A DNA stretch of 64,000 bases from Alkalihalobacillus sp. LMS6 (GCF_024362765.1 NZ_CP093302.1:492001-556000), one strand, 5' to 3'; numbered from the stretch's first letter, positions 40,816-49,055 are shown. Notes: generated by a model from the letters alone, not told the origin. Numbers and translations are program-made.

Positions 40816-40829
40816 GTGGTCGGTTTTTT
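40795..40829 (+). terminator. Rho-independent terminator
   Basis: GACCACTCA pairs with TGAGTGGTC around six bases, followed by GG and T7; it overlaps the end of the gene. Confidence 0.88.
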
Positions 40830-40930
40830 TCTCAATTCTATCATCCTATTTTCATTCCTAATCATCTCATACTGAAACGATAGAATTATGTTAAAATTTA
40901 GAAAAGATTAATTGAAAAGAGGTGGATCGT

Positions 40931-41101
40931 ATGCGATCAAGTACGTTCTTGTTCATGATGGGGATCGCTTTTCTTCTTGTATTGTTCGGCATGCTGTGGA
41001 ATCAGGTAAATGTCGTACTTTTAACGATGCAGGGGAGTGTGGCGGTCTTGGCACTTGTTTTGGAAATAAGATCGAAAATGGTTGAAGGGAAGGCGCGATG
41101 A
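40931..41101 (+). CDS. 56-aa membrane protein
   Basis: ATG 40931 follows AGAGGTGGAT. Two spans are visible (STFLFMMGIAFLLVLFGMLW and VNVVLLTMQGSVAVLALVL) with a basic tail (EIRSKMVEGKAR). The stop overlaps the start of the next gene as ATGA, so the two are translationally coupled and probably cooperate. Function unknown. Confidence 0.68.
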   Translation: MRSSTFLFMMGIAFLLVLFGMLWNQVNVVLLTMQGSVAVLALVLEIRSKMVEGKAR

Positions 41102-41826
41102 GTGAAGTAGATTATGTTAAAAGAAAGATCATGAGGGTTGTTGGTTGGATCGCATTCGTACATATATTCTTTATTTTGATGTGGCTTATCATAAACATCA
41201 TTACTTCGATTTTATACCCTGCTTCATTTGACGCAGACCGACCAATGATGGAGGTAGGTTTAGACTATCATGCATCGTTGGTTGGGTATTTAGCATTCGA
41301 TCATGGAAGTAAATCACTCGTCATGTTGATGACAATGATTGTTCCGATTGGGTTATACCATTTGTTTCATAAACGTTCATTTGTAGAACTCGCAGGTCTT
41401 ATAGCTGGGGTGTCTGGGTTTCTTTTATACGCGCTATCCTTCATGTTGCAAGCAGTGAGCGTATCATACGCGATCCATTTGTATAACGACGAGGCAACAA
41501 ATGAGTTTGGCAGACAGTTTGCAATGTATGTGTTTGATTGGACGATGTTGCAAGGTGGCTTTTCAACAAGTCTGTACATTATGGCTAATTTACTGATCGC
41601 GGTTTGGGTCATTCTTTCCTCCACCTTATTCTCCAAAAAGAGTAAAGCGTTACGTCGGATCGGTCATATGGTAGGGACACTACTTATTGTTTCTTACTTA
41701 CTATCGTGGGTCTTCTTAATGCTTGGTCACCAAAACATCCATCTGTTCACAGAAACGGTTGGAATGTTGTTCTTGGTTTGGTTCGGAATGTTAGGGTATA
41801 AGCTCATAAAATACGGTGAGGTCTAG
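41098..41826 (+). CDS. Six-span membrane protein
   Basis: A 242-aa protein with about six hydrophobic spans (VVGWIAFVHIFFILMWLI, LVMLMTMIVPIGLYHLF, LAGLIAGVSGFLLYALSFML, LYIMANLLIAVWVILSSTLF, MVGTLLIVSYLLSWVFLML, TVGMLFLVWFGMLGYKLI). No transporter or enzyme signature. Translation is coupled to the 56-aa membrane protein. Confidence 0.7.
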   Translation: MSEVDYVKRKIMRVVGWIAFVHIFFILMWLIINIITSILYPASFDADRPMMEVGLDYHASLVGYLAFDHGSKSLVMLMTMIVPIGLYHLFHKRSFVELAGLIAGVSGFLLYALSFMLQAVSVSYAIHLYNDEATNEFGRQFAMYVFDWTMLQGGFSTSLYIMANLLIAVWVILSSTLFSKKSKALRRIGHMVGTLLIVSYLLSWVFLMLGHQNIHLFTETVGMLFLVWFGMLGYKLIKYGEV

Positions 41827-41927
41827 CGCTCTTCTGGAACTGCCATGTGTAAATCAAGCCTTTATGGGGTAAAAATAAAGTGATAGCAGAAAAAGATGTA
41901 CGGAAAAAAAGAAGGGAGCTTTTCAAG

Positions 41928-42824
41928 ATGAATGCACAACAACTGGAAAAAATGAAAACAGGACAAGGTTTTATCGCTGCACTTGACCAGAGTGGCGGTA
42001 GTACGCCGAAAGCCCTCGCTGAATATGGCGTGAAGGAAGATGCCTATTCGTCTGAGGACGAAATGTTTGATCTTGTTCATGAGATGCGCACCCGTATTAT
42101 TAAATCTCCAGCTTTTAACTCGGATAAGATCATTGGCGCGATTCTGTTTGAGCAGACGATGGATCGCAAAATAGATGGGGCGTACACCTCCGATTATTTA
42201 GCGAACGAAAAAGGGATTGTCCCCTTTTTAAAAGTAGATAAAGGGTTGGCTGAAGAAAAAAATGGTGTTCAACTTATGAAGCCGATTGATGATCTTGATG
42301 ATACGTTAAAACGTGCGAATGAGCGGAATGTGTTTGGGACGAAAATGCGCTCCGTCATTAAAGAAGCAAACAAAGATGGCATTCAACAAGTTGTCGAGCA
42401 ACAGTTTGAGATTGGTAAGAAAATCATTGCAGCTGGGTTAGTACCGATTATTGAGCCAGAAGTCGACATTCACAGTGCGGATAAAGAGGAGATTGAAGAG
42501 CTGTTGAAACAAGAGCTTAAGACTCACTTAGATCTGTTGCGTGATGATGAGAGCGTCATGTTGAAGCTAACCATTCCAACCCAATCAGGTCTTTATCAAG
42601 AGCTTGTTGATCATGAGCGCGTGGTTCGAGTGGTTGTTCTTTCAGGTGGTTATACCCGTGACGATGCAAATGAGAAATTAAAAGCCAACGCAGGGTTAAT
42701 CGCAAGTTTCTCCAGAGCGCTTAGCCAAGATTTAAATGTTGAACAGTCTGAGTCGGAATTTAATTCCGCGTTGCAAACGGCTGTGGATGACATTTATGAT
42801 GCTTCTGTTAACAAAAATGGTTAG
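41928..42824 (+). CDS. fda: Class I fructose-1,6-bisphosphate aldolase
   Basis: A 298-aa protein; ATG 41928 follows [29 protein letters not shown] and [29 protein letters not shown] and [11 protein letters not shown] match the Schiff-base class I aldolase of staphylococci and bacilli almost throughout. The Schiff-base Lys is in LKLTIPT. It splits fructose-1,6-bisphosphate into two triose phosphates in glycolysis, or the reverse, independent of metal. Monocistronic with its own terminator at 42832. Confidence 0.95.
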   Translation: MNAQQLEKMKTGQGFIAALDQSGGSTPKALAEYGVKEDAYSSEDEMFDLVHEMRTRIIKSPAFNSDKIIGAILFEQTMDRKIDGAYTSDYLANEKGIVPFLKVDKGLAEEKNGVQLMKPIDDLDDTLKRANERNVFGTKMRSVIKEANKDGIQQVVEQQFEIGKKIIAAGLVPIIEPEVDIHSADKEEIEELLKQELKTHLDLLRDDESVMLKLTIPTQSGLYQELVDHERVVRVVVLSGGYTRDDANEKLKANAGLIASFSRALSQDLNVEQSESEFNSALQTAVDDIYDASVNKNG

Positions 42825-42831
42825 AGAATGA

Positions 42832-42863
42832 TCCCCTTACGTGATGTGAGGGGGTTTTTTGTG
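42832..42863 (+). terminator. Terminator of fda
   Basis: CCCCTTAC pairs with GTGAGGGG around five bases, followed by GTTTTTTG. Confidence 0.8.
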
Positions 42864-42928
42864 TGGGGGTGAGTGAGGGAAATTGTTACTATCTGAATAT
42901 ACGAACTGTGTTTCATGAAAGGATTGCA

Positions 42929-43165
42929 ATGAAATCATTCAAGTTCTGGTCATTCATCTGTTTTATTAGTTGTGTGTTGCTTTGGGTTCCTAATGTTGTG
43001 TTTCAGGTAGCAAGTCCGTTATTTCTTTTGACGTTTATTATTGGTCCTGTTGGTATAGTGTTCGCGCTCATAAAAAAGCATTTTTTCCTTGCGGTATTAA
43101 ATTTAATTGGTACGTTAAGTTTTTACATCCTTATGTTCCTTGGTTACTGGTGGTATTCTTTATAA
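42929..43165 (+). CDS. Small three-span membrane protein
   Basis: A 78-aa protein; ATG 42929 follows AAAGGATTGCA, preferred to an upstream start without a site. Spans: FWSFICFISCVLLWVPNVVF, LFLLTFIIGPVGIVFALI and FLAVLNLIGTLSFYILMFL. The end WWYSL is aromatic. No family recognised. Confidence 0.62.
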   Translation: MKSFKFWSFICFISCVLLWVPNVVFQVASPLFLLTFIIGPVGIVFALIKKHFFLAVLNLIGTLSFYILMFLGYWWYSL

Positions 43166-43283
43166 AAAAGAAGATGAGAACAAATGGAAGAGACGAATCG
43201 TTCCTGCTAAAATCAGTCATTGTTTTAAACGACCCCCACCTAGGGTAAGGATAAGGGAGTTCCTTATTTTAGGAGGTGATTTC

Positions 43284-43493
43284 ATGAAAGAAAACCCGCC
43301 GTTGTCAGCGGGGATTGTGTCTTTGATTGTGAGTGTGGGGCTTTTATTATTTGTATTGATCTATTATCCAACGGGGGATGAAAGCTCGTGGGGAGGAATG
43401 GGCTTTCTTGCTATTAGTGCTTTTTTTGGCGTGACCGGTTTAATCCTTACCATTATTGGAGTCTGGTATCGATACAAAATGAAGCGTTCGTGA
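43284..43493 (+). CDS. Small two-span membrane protein
   Basis: A 69-aa protein; ATG 43284 follows AGGAGGTGATTTC, so the longer frame from 43140 is not used. Spans: AGIVSLIVSVGLLLFVLIYY and GFLAISAFFGVTGLILTIIG, with a basic end (YRYKMKRS). A hairpin ATAAGG/CCTTAT lies just upstream. Family unknown. Confidence 0.65.
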   Translation: MKENPPLSAGIVSLIVSVGLLLFVLIYYPTGDESSWGGMGFLAISAFFGVTGLILTIIGVWYRYKMKRS

Positions 43494-43553
43494 TTTGCAT
43501 ATTGTTTGGCACTCTTAATTGTGGTAACATTACAAAAAATAGAGGTGAGTGTT

Positions 43554-43613
43554 ATGGAAGTTACTCTAAATAAATCCGGCTCTAACTCACAATTTCATCA
43601 TCATATAAAGTAG
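43554..43613 (+). CDS. Histidine leader peptide of hisS
   Basis: ATG 43554 follows AGAGGTGAG. The 19-aa peptide MEVTLNKSGSNSQFHHHIK has three consecutive His codons (CAT at 43596-43604) just before its stop at 43611. A promoter TTGTTT-17-TAACAT (43502-43530) fits. It precedes hairpins that form an attenuator ahead of a histidyl-tRNA synthetase gene, so ribosome stalling on the His codons is the likely sensor. Confidence 0.75.
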   Translation: MEVTLNKSGSNSQFHHHIK

Positions 43614-43708
43614 TCTTGCTATTCGATTTCAAAAAATCGCACATAGGAAGACTATTTTTCATAACCGTATTTGATTAAGTGGATCACTTTAATCAAGTGC
43701 GGTTTTTT
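43611..43708 (+). promoter_or_regulatory. Transcription attenuator of hisS (three RNA elements)
   Basis: Hairpin 1 (43611-43654) pairs TAGTCTT with AAGACTA and CGATTT with AAATCG, starting at the leader-peptide stop. Hairpin 2 (43664-43702, then T6 at 43703-43708) is a strong terminator pairing TTTGATTAA with TTAATCAA plus CCG/CGG. AAAAAATCGCAC (43631-43642) can pair over 12 bases, one G-U, with GTGCGGTTTTTT (43697-43708): an antiterminator exclusive with both hairpins. Stalling at the His codons blocks hairpin 1 and would free it. Confidence 0.72.
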
Positions 43709-43736
43709 ATGTTTATCAAAAAAGGAGGAAAAAAGG

Positions 43737-45011
43737 ATGAAGAAAATGGACTATCAAAATGTAAGAGGGACACAAGATTATTTGCCGAATGAAGAGGTGG
43801 TGAGGCTCAAGATTAGGAGAACCCTTGAAGATGTGTTTATCCAGTTTGGTTGCAAGCCGTTGGAAACGCCGATTTTAAATTATACCGAGCTGATGGCTTC
43901 GAAATATGGTGGTGGTGCGGAAATCCTTGAAGAAATGTACACACTAACGGACAGGGGAAAAAGAGATTTGGCATTACGGTATGATTTAACGATGCCTTTT
44001 GCGAAAGTGATGGCCTTGAATCCAACATTGCCAATGCCGTTAAAGCGGTATGAGATTGGAAAAGTGTTTCGGGATGGTCCCATTAAAGCAGGGCGCTTCC
44101 GTGAATTTACGCAGTGTGATGTGGATATCGCTGGGGTTGATTCTCAAGTTGCTGAGGCGGAATGTATGTTGATTGCTTCTGAAGTATTTAAAAGGCTTGA
44201 TTTGAAGGTTGAGGTTCAGTATAACAATCGGACGTTATTAACGGGGTTGCTGACTGTTTGTGGCGTAGAGGCTGACAAGATGAATCGAGCTGTGCTTACG
44301 TTAGATAAACTGAAAAAGAATGGTGTACAAGCGGTGTTAGCAGAGCTAGGTGAACAAGGATTAGCTGATGAGACGATTGCGGCAATTGAGCGATTTTTAC
44401 AAGACAAGGAGAATGACAGCTTCGATTATGTTGAATCGTTTGCGGAACAAAACGAAGACATCAAACAAGGTTTACGGGAACTAATGTCATTTGCCACTTA
44501 TCTTGAAGATTTTGGTTTAGATCAGGTATGTGTGTTTAATCCATTTTTAGCAAGAGGTCTTGATATTTATACGAGTACTGTATATGAATTGTTTTTAACA
44601 GATCAGTCCATTACCTCAAGCATAGGAAGTGGAGGTCGGTATGATCAAGCAATTGGAGGGTTACTTGGTACAGATGAAAAGGTGTCGACGGTTGGCATTT
44701 CGTTTGGACTGGACGTCATTTATTCGGCGATGAAAGGACAGGGACGTCAGGTCGATTCAACAAACCATTATTATGTTGTCCCCTTGAACAAAGAAAAAGA
44801 AGCCTTCTTTGTAGCAGGGGACTTGAGAAGTAAAGGGAATAACGTGGAGGTTGAGCTAGGGAACAAGAAAGTGAGCAAGGCGCTGACGAAAGCGAATAGA
44901 GAAAACTATCGGTATGTGGTTCTTATTGGAGAGGATGAAGTGAGGAATAATCAGTACAAAATCAAAGATATGAAATCTGGGGAAGAAACGGTTGTTGCGT
45001 TTCAGTTTTAG
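43737..45011 (+). CDS. hisS: Histidyl-tRNA synthetase (second-type HisS)
   Basis: A 424-aa class II synthetase; ATG 43737 follows AAAAGGAGG. VRGTQDYLPNEE at the N-terminus, motif 2 (FRDGPIKAGRFREFTQCDVD), the His-specific block ARGLDIYTSTVYE and motif 3 (GSGGRYDQAIGGLLG) are all present. Residues about 330-424 are the anticodon-binding domain (HYYVVPLNKEKEAF, then KIKDMKSGEE). It charges tRNA-His. Full catalytic motifs exclude the HisZ regulatory paralogue. It resembles the extra hisS of some Bacillus; the usual hisS-aspS pairing is absent, so this is probably an accessory copy induced by His shortage. Confidence 0.93.
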   Translation: MKKMDYQNVRGTQDYLPNEEVVRLKIRRTLEDVFIQFGCKPLETPILNYTELMASKYGGGAEILEEMYTLTDRGKRDLALRYDLTMPFAKVMALNPTLPMPLKRYEIGKVFRDGPIKAGRFREFTQCDVDIAGVDSQVAEAECMLIASEVFKRLDLKVEVQYNNRTLLTGLLTVCGVEADKMNRAVLTLDKLKKNGVQAVLAELGEQGLADETIAAIERFLQDKENDSFDYVESFAEQNEDIKQGLRELMSFATYLEDFGLDQVCVFNPFLARGLDIYTSTVYELFLTDQSITSSIGSGGRYDQAIGGLLGTDEKVSTVGISFGLDVIYSAMKGQGRQVDSTNHYYVVPLNKEKEAFFVAGDLRSKGNNVEVELGNKKVSKALTKANRENYRYVVLIGEDEVRNNQYKIKDMKSGEETVVAFQF

Positions 45012-45026
45012 AGGAGGGGAGTTAGG

Positions 45027-45394
45027 ATTATTATTTATAGGAGTGACAAATCGTCCATTAATATTCAAGAATTAAAACTGTTATTTCAACGGGTGGCCGA
45101 TTGGAAAATGCCTACGGATCTACAAGATTGGGAGGATTCTTAACGGATTTTGTACGTTGGGGCGAAATTTATGACGTGGTGGTGGATGATTCCTTTCAAG
45201 TAAAAGGGATTGGAACAGAGTTAATAAAGCAATTGATTGACCATGAAAAAGTCAGTCGAGTACGAACGTTTTCATTAGGTGCCTCTCCTGGGAAAAGCTT
45301 TTTTTATGAGCGTCTAAGCTTTCGTAAAGTAACGGATCTTGGAGGGGAATATTTTATTCTCGTACGAAAAGAACGAGATCGAGAGCTTGAGTAG
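45027..45394 (+). pseudogene. GNAT acetyltransferase, frameshifted
   Basis: After GAGGAGGGGA at 45011-45020 a frame encodes IIIYRSDKSSINIQELKLLF and QRVADWK, stopping at about 45140. From about 45095 the neighbouring frame gives LENAYGSTRLGGFLTDFVRW and IYDVVVDDSFQVKGIGTELI, the acetyl-CoA motif of GNAT proteins, ending at 45394. One indel near 45090-45100 explains both. The start would have to be ATT 45027 or a lost codon. Substrate unknown. Confidence 0.65.
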
Positions 45395-45446
45395 GGAATA
45401 CTAGCTTAGCAAGTAAATATTTTGAAATGAGGGAGAATTAATGAGT

Positions 45447-45457
45447 ATGCTATAATG
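45447..45457 (+). promoter_or_regulatory. Extended -10 promoter of the type I toxin candidate
   Basis: TATGCTATAAT contains TGN plus the consensus TATAAT, 66 bases upstream of the small toxin-like ORF. Confidence 0.55.
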
Positions 45458-45522
45458 ATTATAAGTTAAAACAGTACAGCTCAATGGGCGGCGACACCCT
45501 TTTCGAAAGGGGGTGTTAGCCT

Positions 45523-45639
45523 TTGTCACTCTATGAAGCATTCAATCTCGTTATGACGGTAGCAGTAGCAACTTCTACATTTACGCTGTCGATTATTACA
45601 CTTGTAATCGCGATTGTTTGCTTAAGAAACAGAAAATAG
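45523..45639 (+). CDS. 38-aa hydrophobic type I toxin-like peptide
   Basis: TTG 45523 follows AAAGGGGGT. The product starts MSLYEAFNLVMTVAVATSTF, continues with one long membrane span and ends CLRNRK, the pattern of the small holin-like type I toxins (BsrG/TxpA-like) of Firmicutes. The ribosome site lies in a stem with ACACCC upstream (about 45494-45516), a self-lock typical of such mRNAs. A strong bidirectional terminator follows. A weak minus-strand promoter near 45792-45818 could give an antisense RNA over the 3' end. Toxicity is inferred. Confidence 0.62.
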   Translation: MSLYEAFNLVMTVAVATSTFTLSIITLVIAIVCLRNRK

Positions 45640-45674
45640 CCCTTGAGCTCACAACTCTGAAAAGGGCTATTTTT
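45633..45674. terminator. Bidirectional terminator after the toxin-like ORF
   Basis: AAAATAGCCCTT pairs with AAGGGCTATTTT; T runs occur on both strands, so it could end the toxin mRNA and an opposing antisense RNA. Confidence 0.85.
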
Positions 45675-45732
45675 TAGGGCTATATGCTCTAAAACAAATG
45701 CGCCGACCTAGGGTTGACTTATCTGTTTTACG

Positions 45733-45762
45733 CCTGAATTCATGCTGTAACATGAGTTCAGG
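45733..45762. terminator. Stable hairpin in the toxin-SMR gap
   Basis: CCTGAATTCATG pairs with CATGAGTTCAGG (one mismatch), followed by TCTTTT on the plus strand. The rest of 45675-45859 holds no ORF. Confidence 0.6.
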
Positions 45763-45859
45763 TCTTTTAAGTTTGTGTTCTTACTATTTATTTTATACAT
45801 GATAAGTAAGTTGGTCAACTCAAAATAAATATCGTGTATGAAAGGGTTAGACATTTTCC

Positions 45860-46170
45860 CTACGAAATTAACTTCAAGCTAATAATACAGGCAATGATCC
45901 CGCCAACGAGTGCTAATTTCTTTACATTTATTGGTTCATTAAACATGAACATGCCTAAGAGCACGCTTCCTGCTGCACCAATCCCTGTCCAAATGCCGTA
46001 GCCGATGCTAATGGGGACTTCGACAAAGGAAAGGGATAAAAATAAGAGGCTGAGCCCCAAAAAAAGAAAAAGATCGTTGGTTTTAGCTTTTTAAAGCCTT
46101 CTGTTAATTTAAGGTTGATGACGCCACACACTTCAAAGCAACCGGCTAAGATCAAAAATGTCCAGTACAT
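45860..46170 (-). pseudogene. SMR family drug exporter, frameshifted
   Basis: From ATG 46170 (GGAGGCGAGG upstream) the frame gives MYWTFLILAGCFEVCGVINL and KLTEGFKKLKPTIFFFF, the first span of a small multidrug resistance protein with its essential Glu. At the A-run near 46055-46070 the frame shifts; the other frame continues LSLLFLSLSFVEVPISIGYG, IWTGIGAAGSVLLGMFMFNE and GGIIACIISLKLIS to 45860. Together they make a normal four-span SMR of about 103 residues. A homopolymer indel, real or from sequencing, is likely. Confidence 0.75.
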
Positions 46171-46171
46171 G

Positions 46172-46303
46172 TTAGACCTCGCCTCCAGCTGAAGCGCTGT
46201 CCTCTAATTCGTCTTTAACGAGCTTTAGTCCAATAATGCATGATATAAGCAGAACGACGATAATGACATTAGGCAATAAGAAAATGAGTGAAAATGAAAT
46301 CAT
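46172..46303 (-). pseudogene. C-terminal part of a partner SMR protein
   Basis: A 43-codon frame (MISFSLIFLLPNVIIVVLLI, then SCIIGLKLVKDELEDSASAG) ends one base before the SMR start at 46170. It resembles the last span and tail of an SMR subunit, as in paired SMR genes such as ykkC/ykkD. There is no ribosome site and no upstream body, so it is probably a truncated first member of the pair. Confidence 0.45.
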
Positions 46304-46351
46304 ACCGCTTACATGTGAACATTTATGGATGGACGATAAAAAAGGATCATC

Positions 46352-47038
46352 TTATGTGCGTGTTTGTCTCTTCTTAAACCACCATACAAATAGTAGTAGA
46401 ATGATCGTCATCCAAAGGTAGGGGACGAGTAAGTGACGTGTAACAGCTGAACTTGTCACGCCGTAATACAAATGGTAATTCGGAAAGAAACCAAGCCAGT
46501 CCATTCTTCCTGGATGATGGCTCATTAGCAGGCCTTCAAGAAATAAATAAAATAATGCAATCGGTGTCCCGTAAAGGCCGACGTCGATCGTGTTTTTAGC
46601 ATTTAACCCAATGAACGTTCCAGCAAGAATCATGATTAGAACGACTGGAATACTTAACATGATGAGATTGAAACTAATACTCGGATCAAAACGATAAAAA
46701 ATGAGAAAGAGCAGAACAAGAATGGTTGTGACAAAGAGCGTGACAATCATTTTACTTATAATCATGTGTTTTAAGGAAAAGCCTACTTGATGTAAGCGTC
46801 TAAATGTACCTTGCTCTCGTTCTTCAACAACGAGATTGCCTTGTGTAAACATCGTTACCATCGCAAATGTAAAGCCAATCACAAAAGATATGGGGAAGCT
46901 CTCTCTTGGAAACCACAAGAAGACGATAGTAATAAGGAGAGACATGATGAAATTAAATTGGACTTGACCGTTCCATCTCAAGTCTAAAAAATCCTTATAA
47001 ATGAGTGCTTGCCACTGTTTGAATGTCGGTTTCCTCAT
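46352..47038 (-). CDS. ABC-2 type transporter permease
   Basis: A 228-aa protein with six hydrophobic spans (FNFIMSLLITIVFLWF, FVIGFTFAMVTMFTQGN, TLFVTTILVLLFLIF, NLIMLSIPVVLIMILAGTFI, TPIALFYLFLEGLLM, LWMTIILLLFVWWF). EEREQGTFRRLHQVGFS between spans 2 and 3 is the cytoplasmic coupling region of ABC-2 permeases. It overlaps the LytTR gene by four bases and is last in the operon. Confidence 0.82.
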   Translation of the reverse strand: MRKPTFKQWQALIYKDFLDLRWNGQVQFNFIMSLLITIVFLWFPRESFPISFVIGFTFAMVTMFTQGNLVVEEREQGTFRRLHQVGFSLKHMIISKMIVTLFVTTILVLLFLIFYRFDPSISFNLIMLSIPVVLIMILAGTFIGLNAKNTIDVGLYGTPIALFYLFLEGLLMSHHPGRMDWLGFFPNYHLYYGVTSSAVTRHLLVPYLWMTIILLLFVWWFKKRQTRT

Positions 47039-47346
47039 AGGTGGATCAACTCTTTCAACTTACTATAATTGCCTTTCGATAACGGAATCGTACTTTTGGA
47101 TGCGTTATCAAGGCTAAGGCTGTAGCTGTTTTTACTCCACACAATAATTTCTCTTACTCGTTGAAGATTAACTAAATACGAGCGGTGGCAGCGGAAGAAG
47201 CCTAATGGCTGGAGCCGTTCTTCTAATGCTTTAATTGTTGTTGATGAGGCAAACTCTTCGTTATTTACAAATAAGAACGTCTGTCCTTCCCGAGCTTCAA
47301 TATAATCGATCTCCATTGGATTAAATAAAAAGATCTTGTCTTCCAC
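47035..47346 (-). CDS. LytTR DNA-binding domain protein
   Basis: A 103-aa protein that is almost only a LytTR domain (IDYIEAREGQTFLFVNNEEF, LGFFRCHRSYLVNLQRVREI, YSLSLDNASKSTIPLSKGNY). GTG 47346 has no clear ribosome site. It is in the same reading frame as the upstream ABC ATPase gene, from which a single TAA (47359-47361) plus four codons separates it; ABC-LytTR fusions exist in related bacteria. So this may be a split fusion, expressed by re-initiation or read-through. It probably regulates its own operon. Confidence 0.82.
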   Translation of the reverse strand: MEDKIFLFNPMEIDYIEAREGQTFLFVNNEEFASSTTIKALEERLQPLGFFRCHRSYLVNLQRVREIIVWSKNSYSLSLDNASKSTIPLSKGNYSKLKELIHL

Positions 47347-47358
47347 TTTTGCGCTTAC

Positions 47359-48042
47359 TTAATCTAATTGAACTTGATTATTCGAGCTATCTGTCAAAGT
47401 GGATTCTTCAAACGATTCCTCTGTTTCCTCAACCTCTTGCTCGACTTCTTGCAGGCCTCGTTCGTTGTAGCGATAGACTTTTTGACCGAGTCGAATTGCG
47501 TCTTCTAGCGTTGTTGTAAACACGAGTACAGTGCCCCCGTTTTTCGCTAAATGTAAAAGCAACGTATGGAGCACTTGCTTTGACTGCAGATCAATCATAA
47601 GCGAAGGGTCTTCAAATAAGTATACGTCCGCTTGTTGGATGAGAGCTGAGGCAAGCCTTAAGCGACAGCTTTCTGATGGCGTGAGGTGCTTGATTTTTTT
47701 ATAGGCACATTCGTGTAATTCGCATAGCGTTAATAGGGTATCTAAATCTAGATGATGTTGGTACAAGCCGCGCCAGAACGTTAACGTTTGCTGAACCGTC
47801 AAGCGTTGGTAAAGCCCATCATCACGTTGAAACAGATAGACATTGCGTAACCCGCCATCAGGAAGCGTGATCATCTCGGATTTTAGTTGTTTGGGGTCAT
47901 TGAACATCGCAAATAAACGCTGAATATACTCGTTTTCGCTTTGAATGGCGAAAATGTCCCCTTTATTAGCAGTAAGGGTTAAAGTTGGTAATTTCACCGT
48001 GTTTCCTTCAATTTTTGTTAAGTGATTAAAAGAGAAAGCCAT
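47359..48042 (-). CDS. Degenerate ABC transporter ATP-binding protein
   Basis: A 227-aa protein with the ABC ATPase outline (LTANKGDIFAIQSENEYIQR where Walker A should be, LTPSESCRLRLASALIQQAD in place of the signature, VYLFEDPS as Walker B, LVFTTTLEDA near the H-loop). The P-loop GxxGxGKS is absent, so ATP hydrolysis is doubtful. The C-terminus is acidic. It leads an operon with LytTR and an ABC-2 permease, and is in frame with LytTR. It may work as a regulator that senses through the permease. Confidence 0.72.
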   Translation of the reverse strand: MAFSFNHLTKIEGNTVKLPTLTLTANKGDIFAIQSENEYIQRLFAMFNDPKQLKSEMITLPDGGLRNVYLFQRDDGLYQRLTVQQTLTFWRGLYQHHLDLDTLLTLCELHECAYKKIKHLTPSESCRLRLASALIQQADVYLFEDPSLMIDLQSKQVLHTLLLHLAKNGGTVLVFTTTLEDAIRLGQKVYRYNERGLQEVEQEVEETEESFEESTLTDSSNNQVQLD

Positions 48043-48095
48043 CGTCGGTACTCCTTTGTCATGATGTCCTTAGTGTATACGCTAGGAACGAAAAA

Positions 48096-48311
48096 TCAAA
48101 ATCGTTTATTGTGATTTCCTTTACCTAAAACGAATGAAAGAATTACAATCGCAATGATGCTGAGGAAGCCTGCCGGAACAAACCAGTGTGGAGAGTCGTA
48201 ATTCGGCAGAAATGTGATGGCTTGGGATAGCGAGTCGTAAATCACTAGAAACGGAAAACTTGCTAGGCCAATCATTAAAATGATGAGGAAAATGTTTATC
48301 GGCGACCTCAT
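48096..48311 (-). CDS. Small two-span membrane protein
   Basis: A 71-aa protein; ATG 48311 is eight bases after AGGAATGG, so the longer frame to 48485 is not used. Spans: INIFLIILMIGLASFPFLVI and FVPAGFLSIIAIVILSFVLG; the end is basic (KGNHNKRF). It starts 17 bases after the 48329 gene and is likely cotranscribed with it. Confidence 0.65.
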   Translation of the reverse strand: MRSPINIFLIILMIGLASFPFLVIYDSLSQAITFLPNYDSPHWFVPAGFLSIIAIVILSFVLGKGNHNKRF

Positions 48312-48328
48312 GGTACACCATTCCTTTC

Positions 48329-48817
48329 TTATGAGAATGGATTTAGATTTGGCACGTACTCTAAAAGATTTACACCATAATGAAAGGCGACTCCTAAAGC
48401 AATGGACCACGTGGTGATGGCAATCCCTTGCCAAAGGCTTACGTAGCCTTTTTTCGCTCCAGAAGCAATGGAGATAGCGGCACATACATGATAACAGATA
48501 AGCGGACCTGCAAAGGAAAGGCCGGCAACGCCATACTTGTTAAAAATGTTTTGCGCACGAGCAGAACGTTTGGATGACTTCTTGTTGCTAGGTTTACGAA
48601 ATTTGGCAATGATCCAGATAAAAGCCATGACAGATAGCCAGTTTCCAAGGATGGCAATGACAATGACTGGAATACTCGGGAATCCAAAAACAACACCAAT
48701 TGGTACCGCTACGTAGGACTCAAAGAAAGGGATAAGCGAGATAACAAATACACTTACATATTGCACCCATGTATCTGCCTCTATTAATGTTAGTAAAAGG
48801 TCTTGAATGGTTTCCAT
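48329..48817 (-). CDS. Small multi-drug export protein family membrane protein
   Basis: A 162-aa membrane protein with about four spans. ISLIPFFESYVAVPIGVVFG near the N-terminus and FAGPLICYHVCAAISIASGA in the middle match the small multi-drug export family (Pfam Sm_multidrug_ex). A basic loop (KPSNKKSSKRSARA) separates the spans. AGGAGTGAG precedes the ATG. Despite the name, the function of the family is weakly established. Confidence 0.78.
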   Translation of the reverse strand: METIQDLLLTLIEADTWVQYVSVFVISLIPFFESYVAVPIGVVFGFPSIPVIVIAILGNWLSVMAFIWIIAKFRKPSNKKSSKRSARAQNIFNKYGVAGLSFAGPLICYHVCAAISIASGAKKGYVSLWQGIAITTWSIALGVAFHYGVNLLEYVPNLNPFS

Positions 48818-49055
48818 TTAGACTCACTCCTGTTTGTTTTGTCTCCCTTATCGTAGTGTTAATTCGGCTAGTGCGCATTCAAATTTAGCCGAAAGGAGGA
48901 GAATTTTTGTTGAATGGAGCCCAAGGAGCGTGAATGGTACCACGGTCATTTAAAGCTTGGTATAGAGGGATTTGTAAAGGGTTGAGGGAGGTGAGTGGAG
49001 TGAATGAGAGGTTGAAAGAAAGTTGTAGGTGAGATTTAATGAGAAAATTAAATAG

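Noticed and set aside
43494-43737. T-box before hisS
   Set aside because: The T-box core (AGGGTGGNACCGCG) is absent; a His leader peptide with attenuator hairpins explains the region better.
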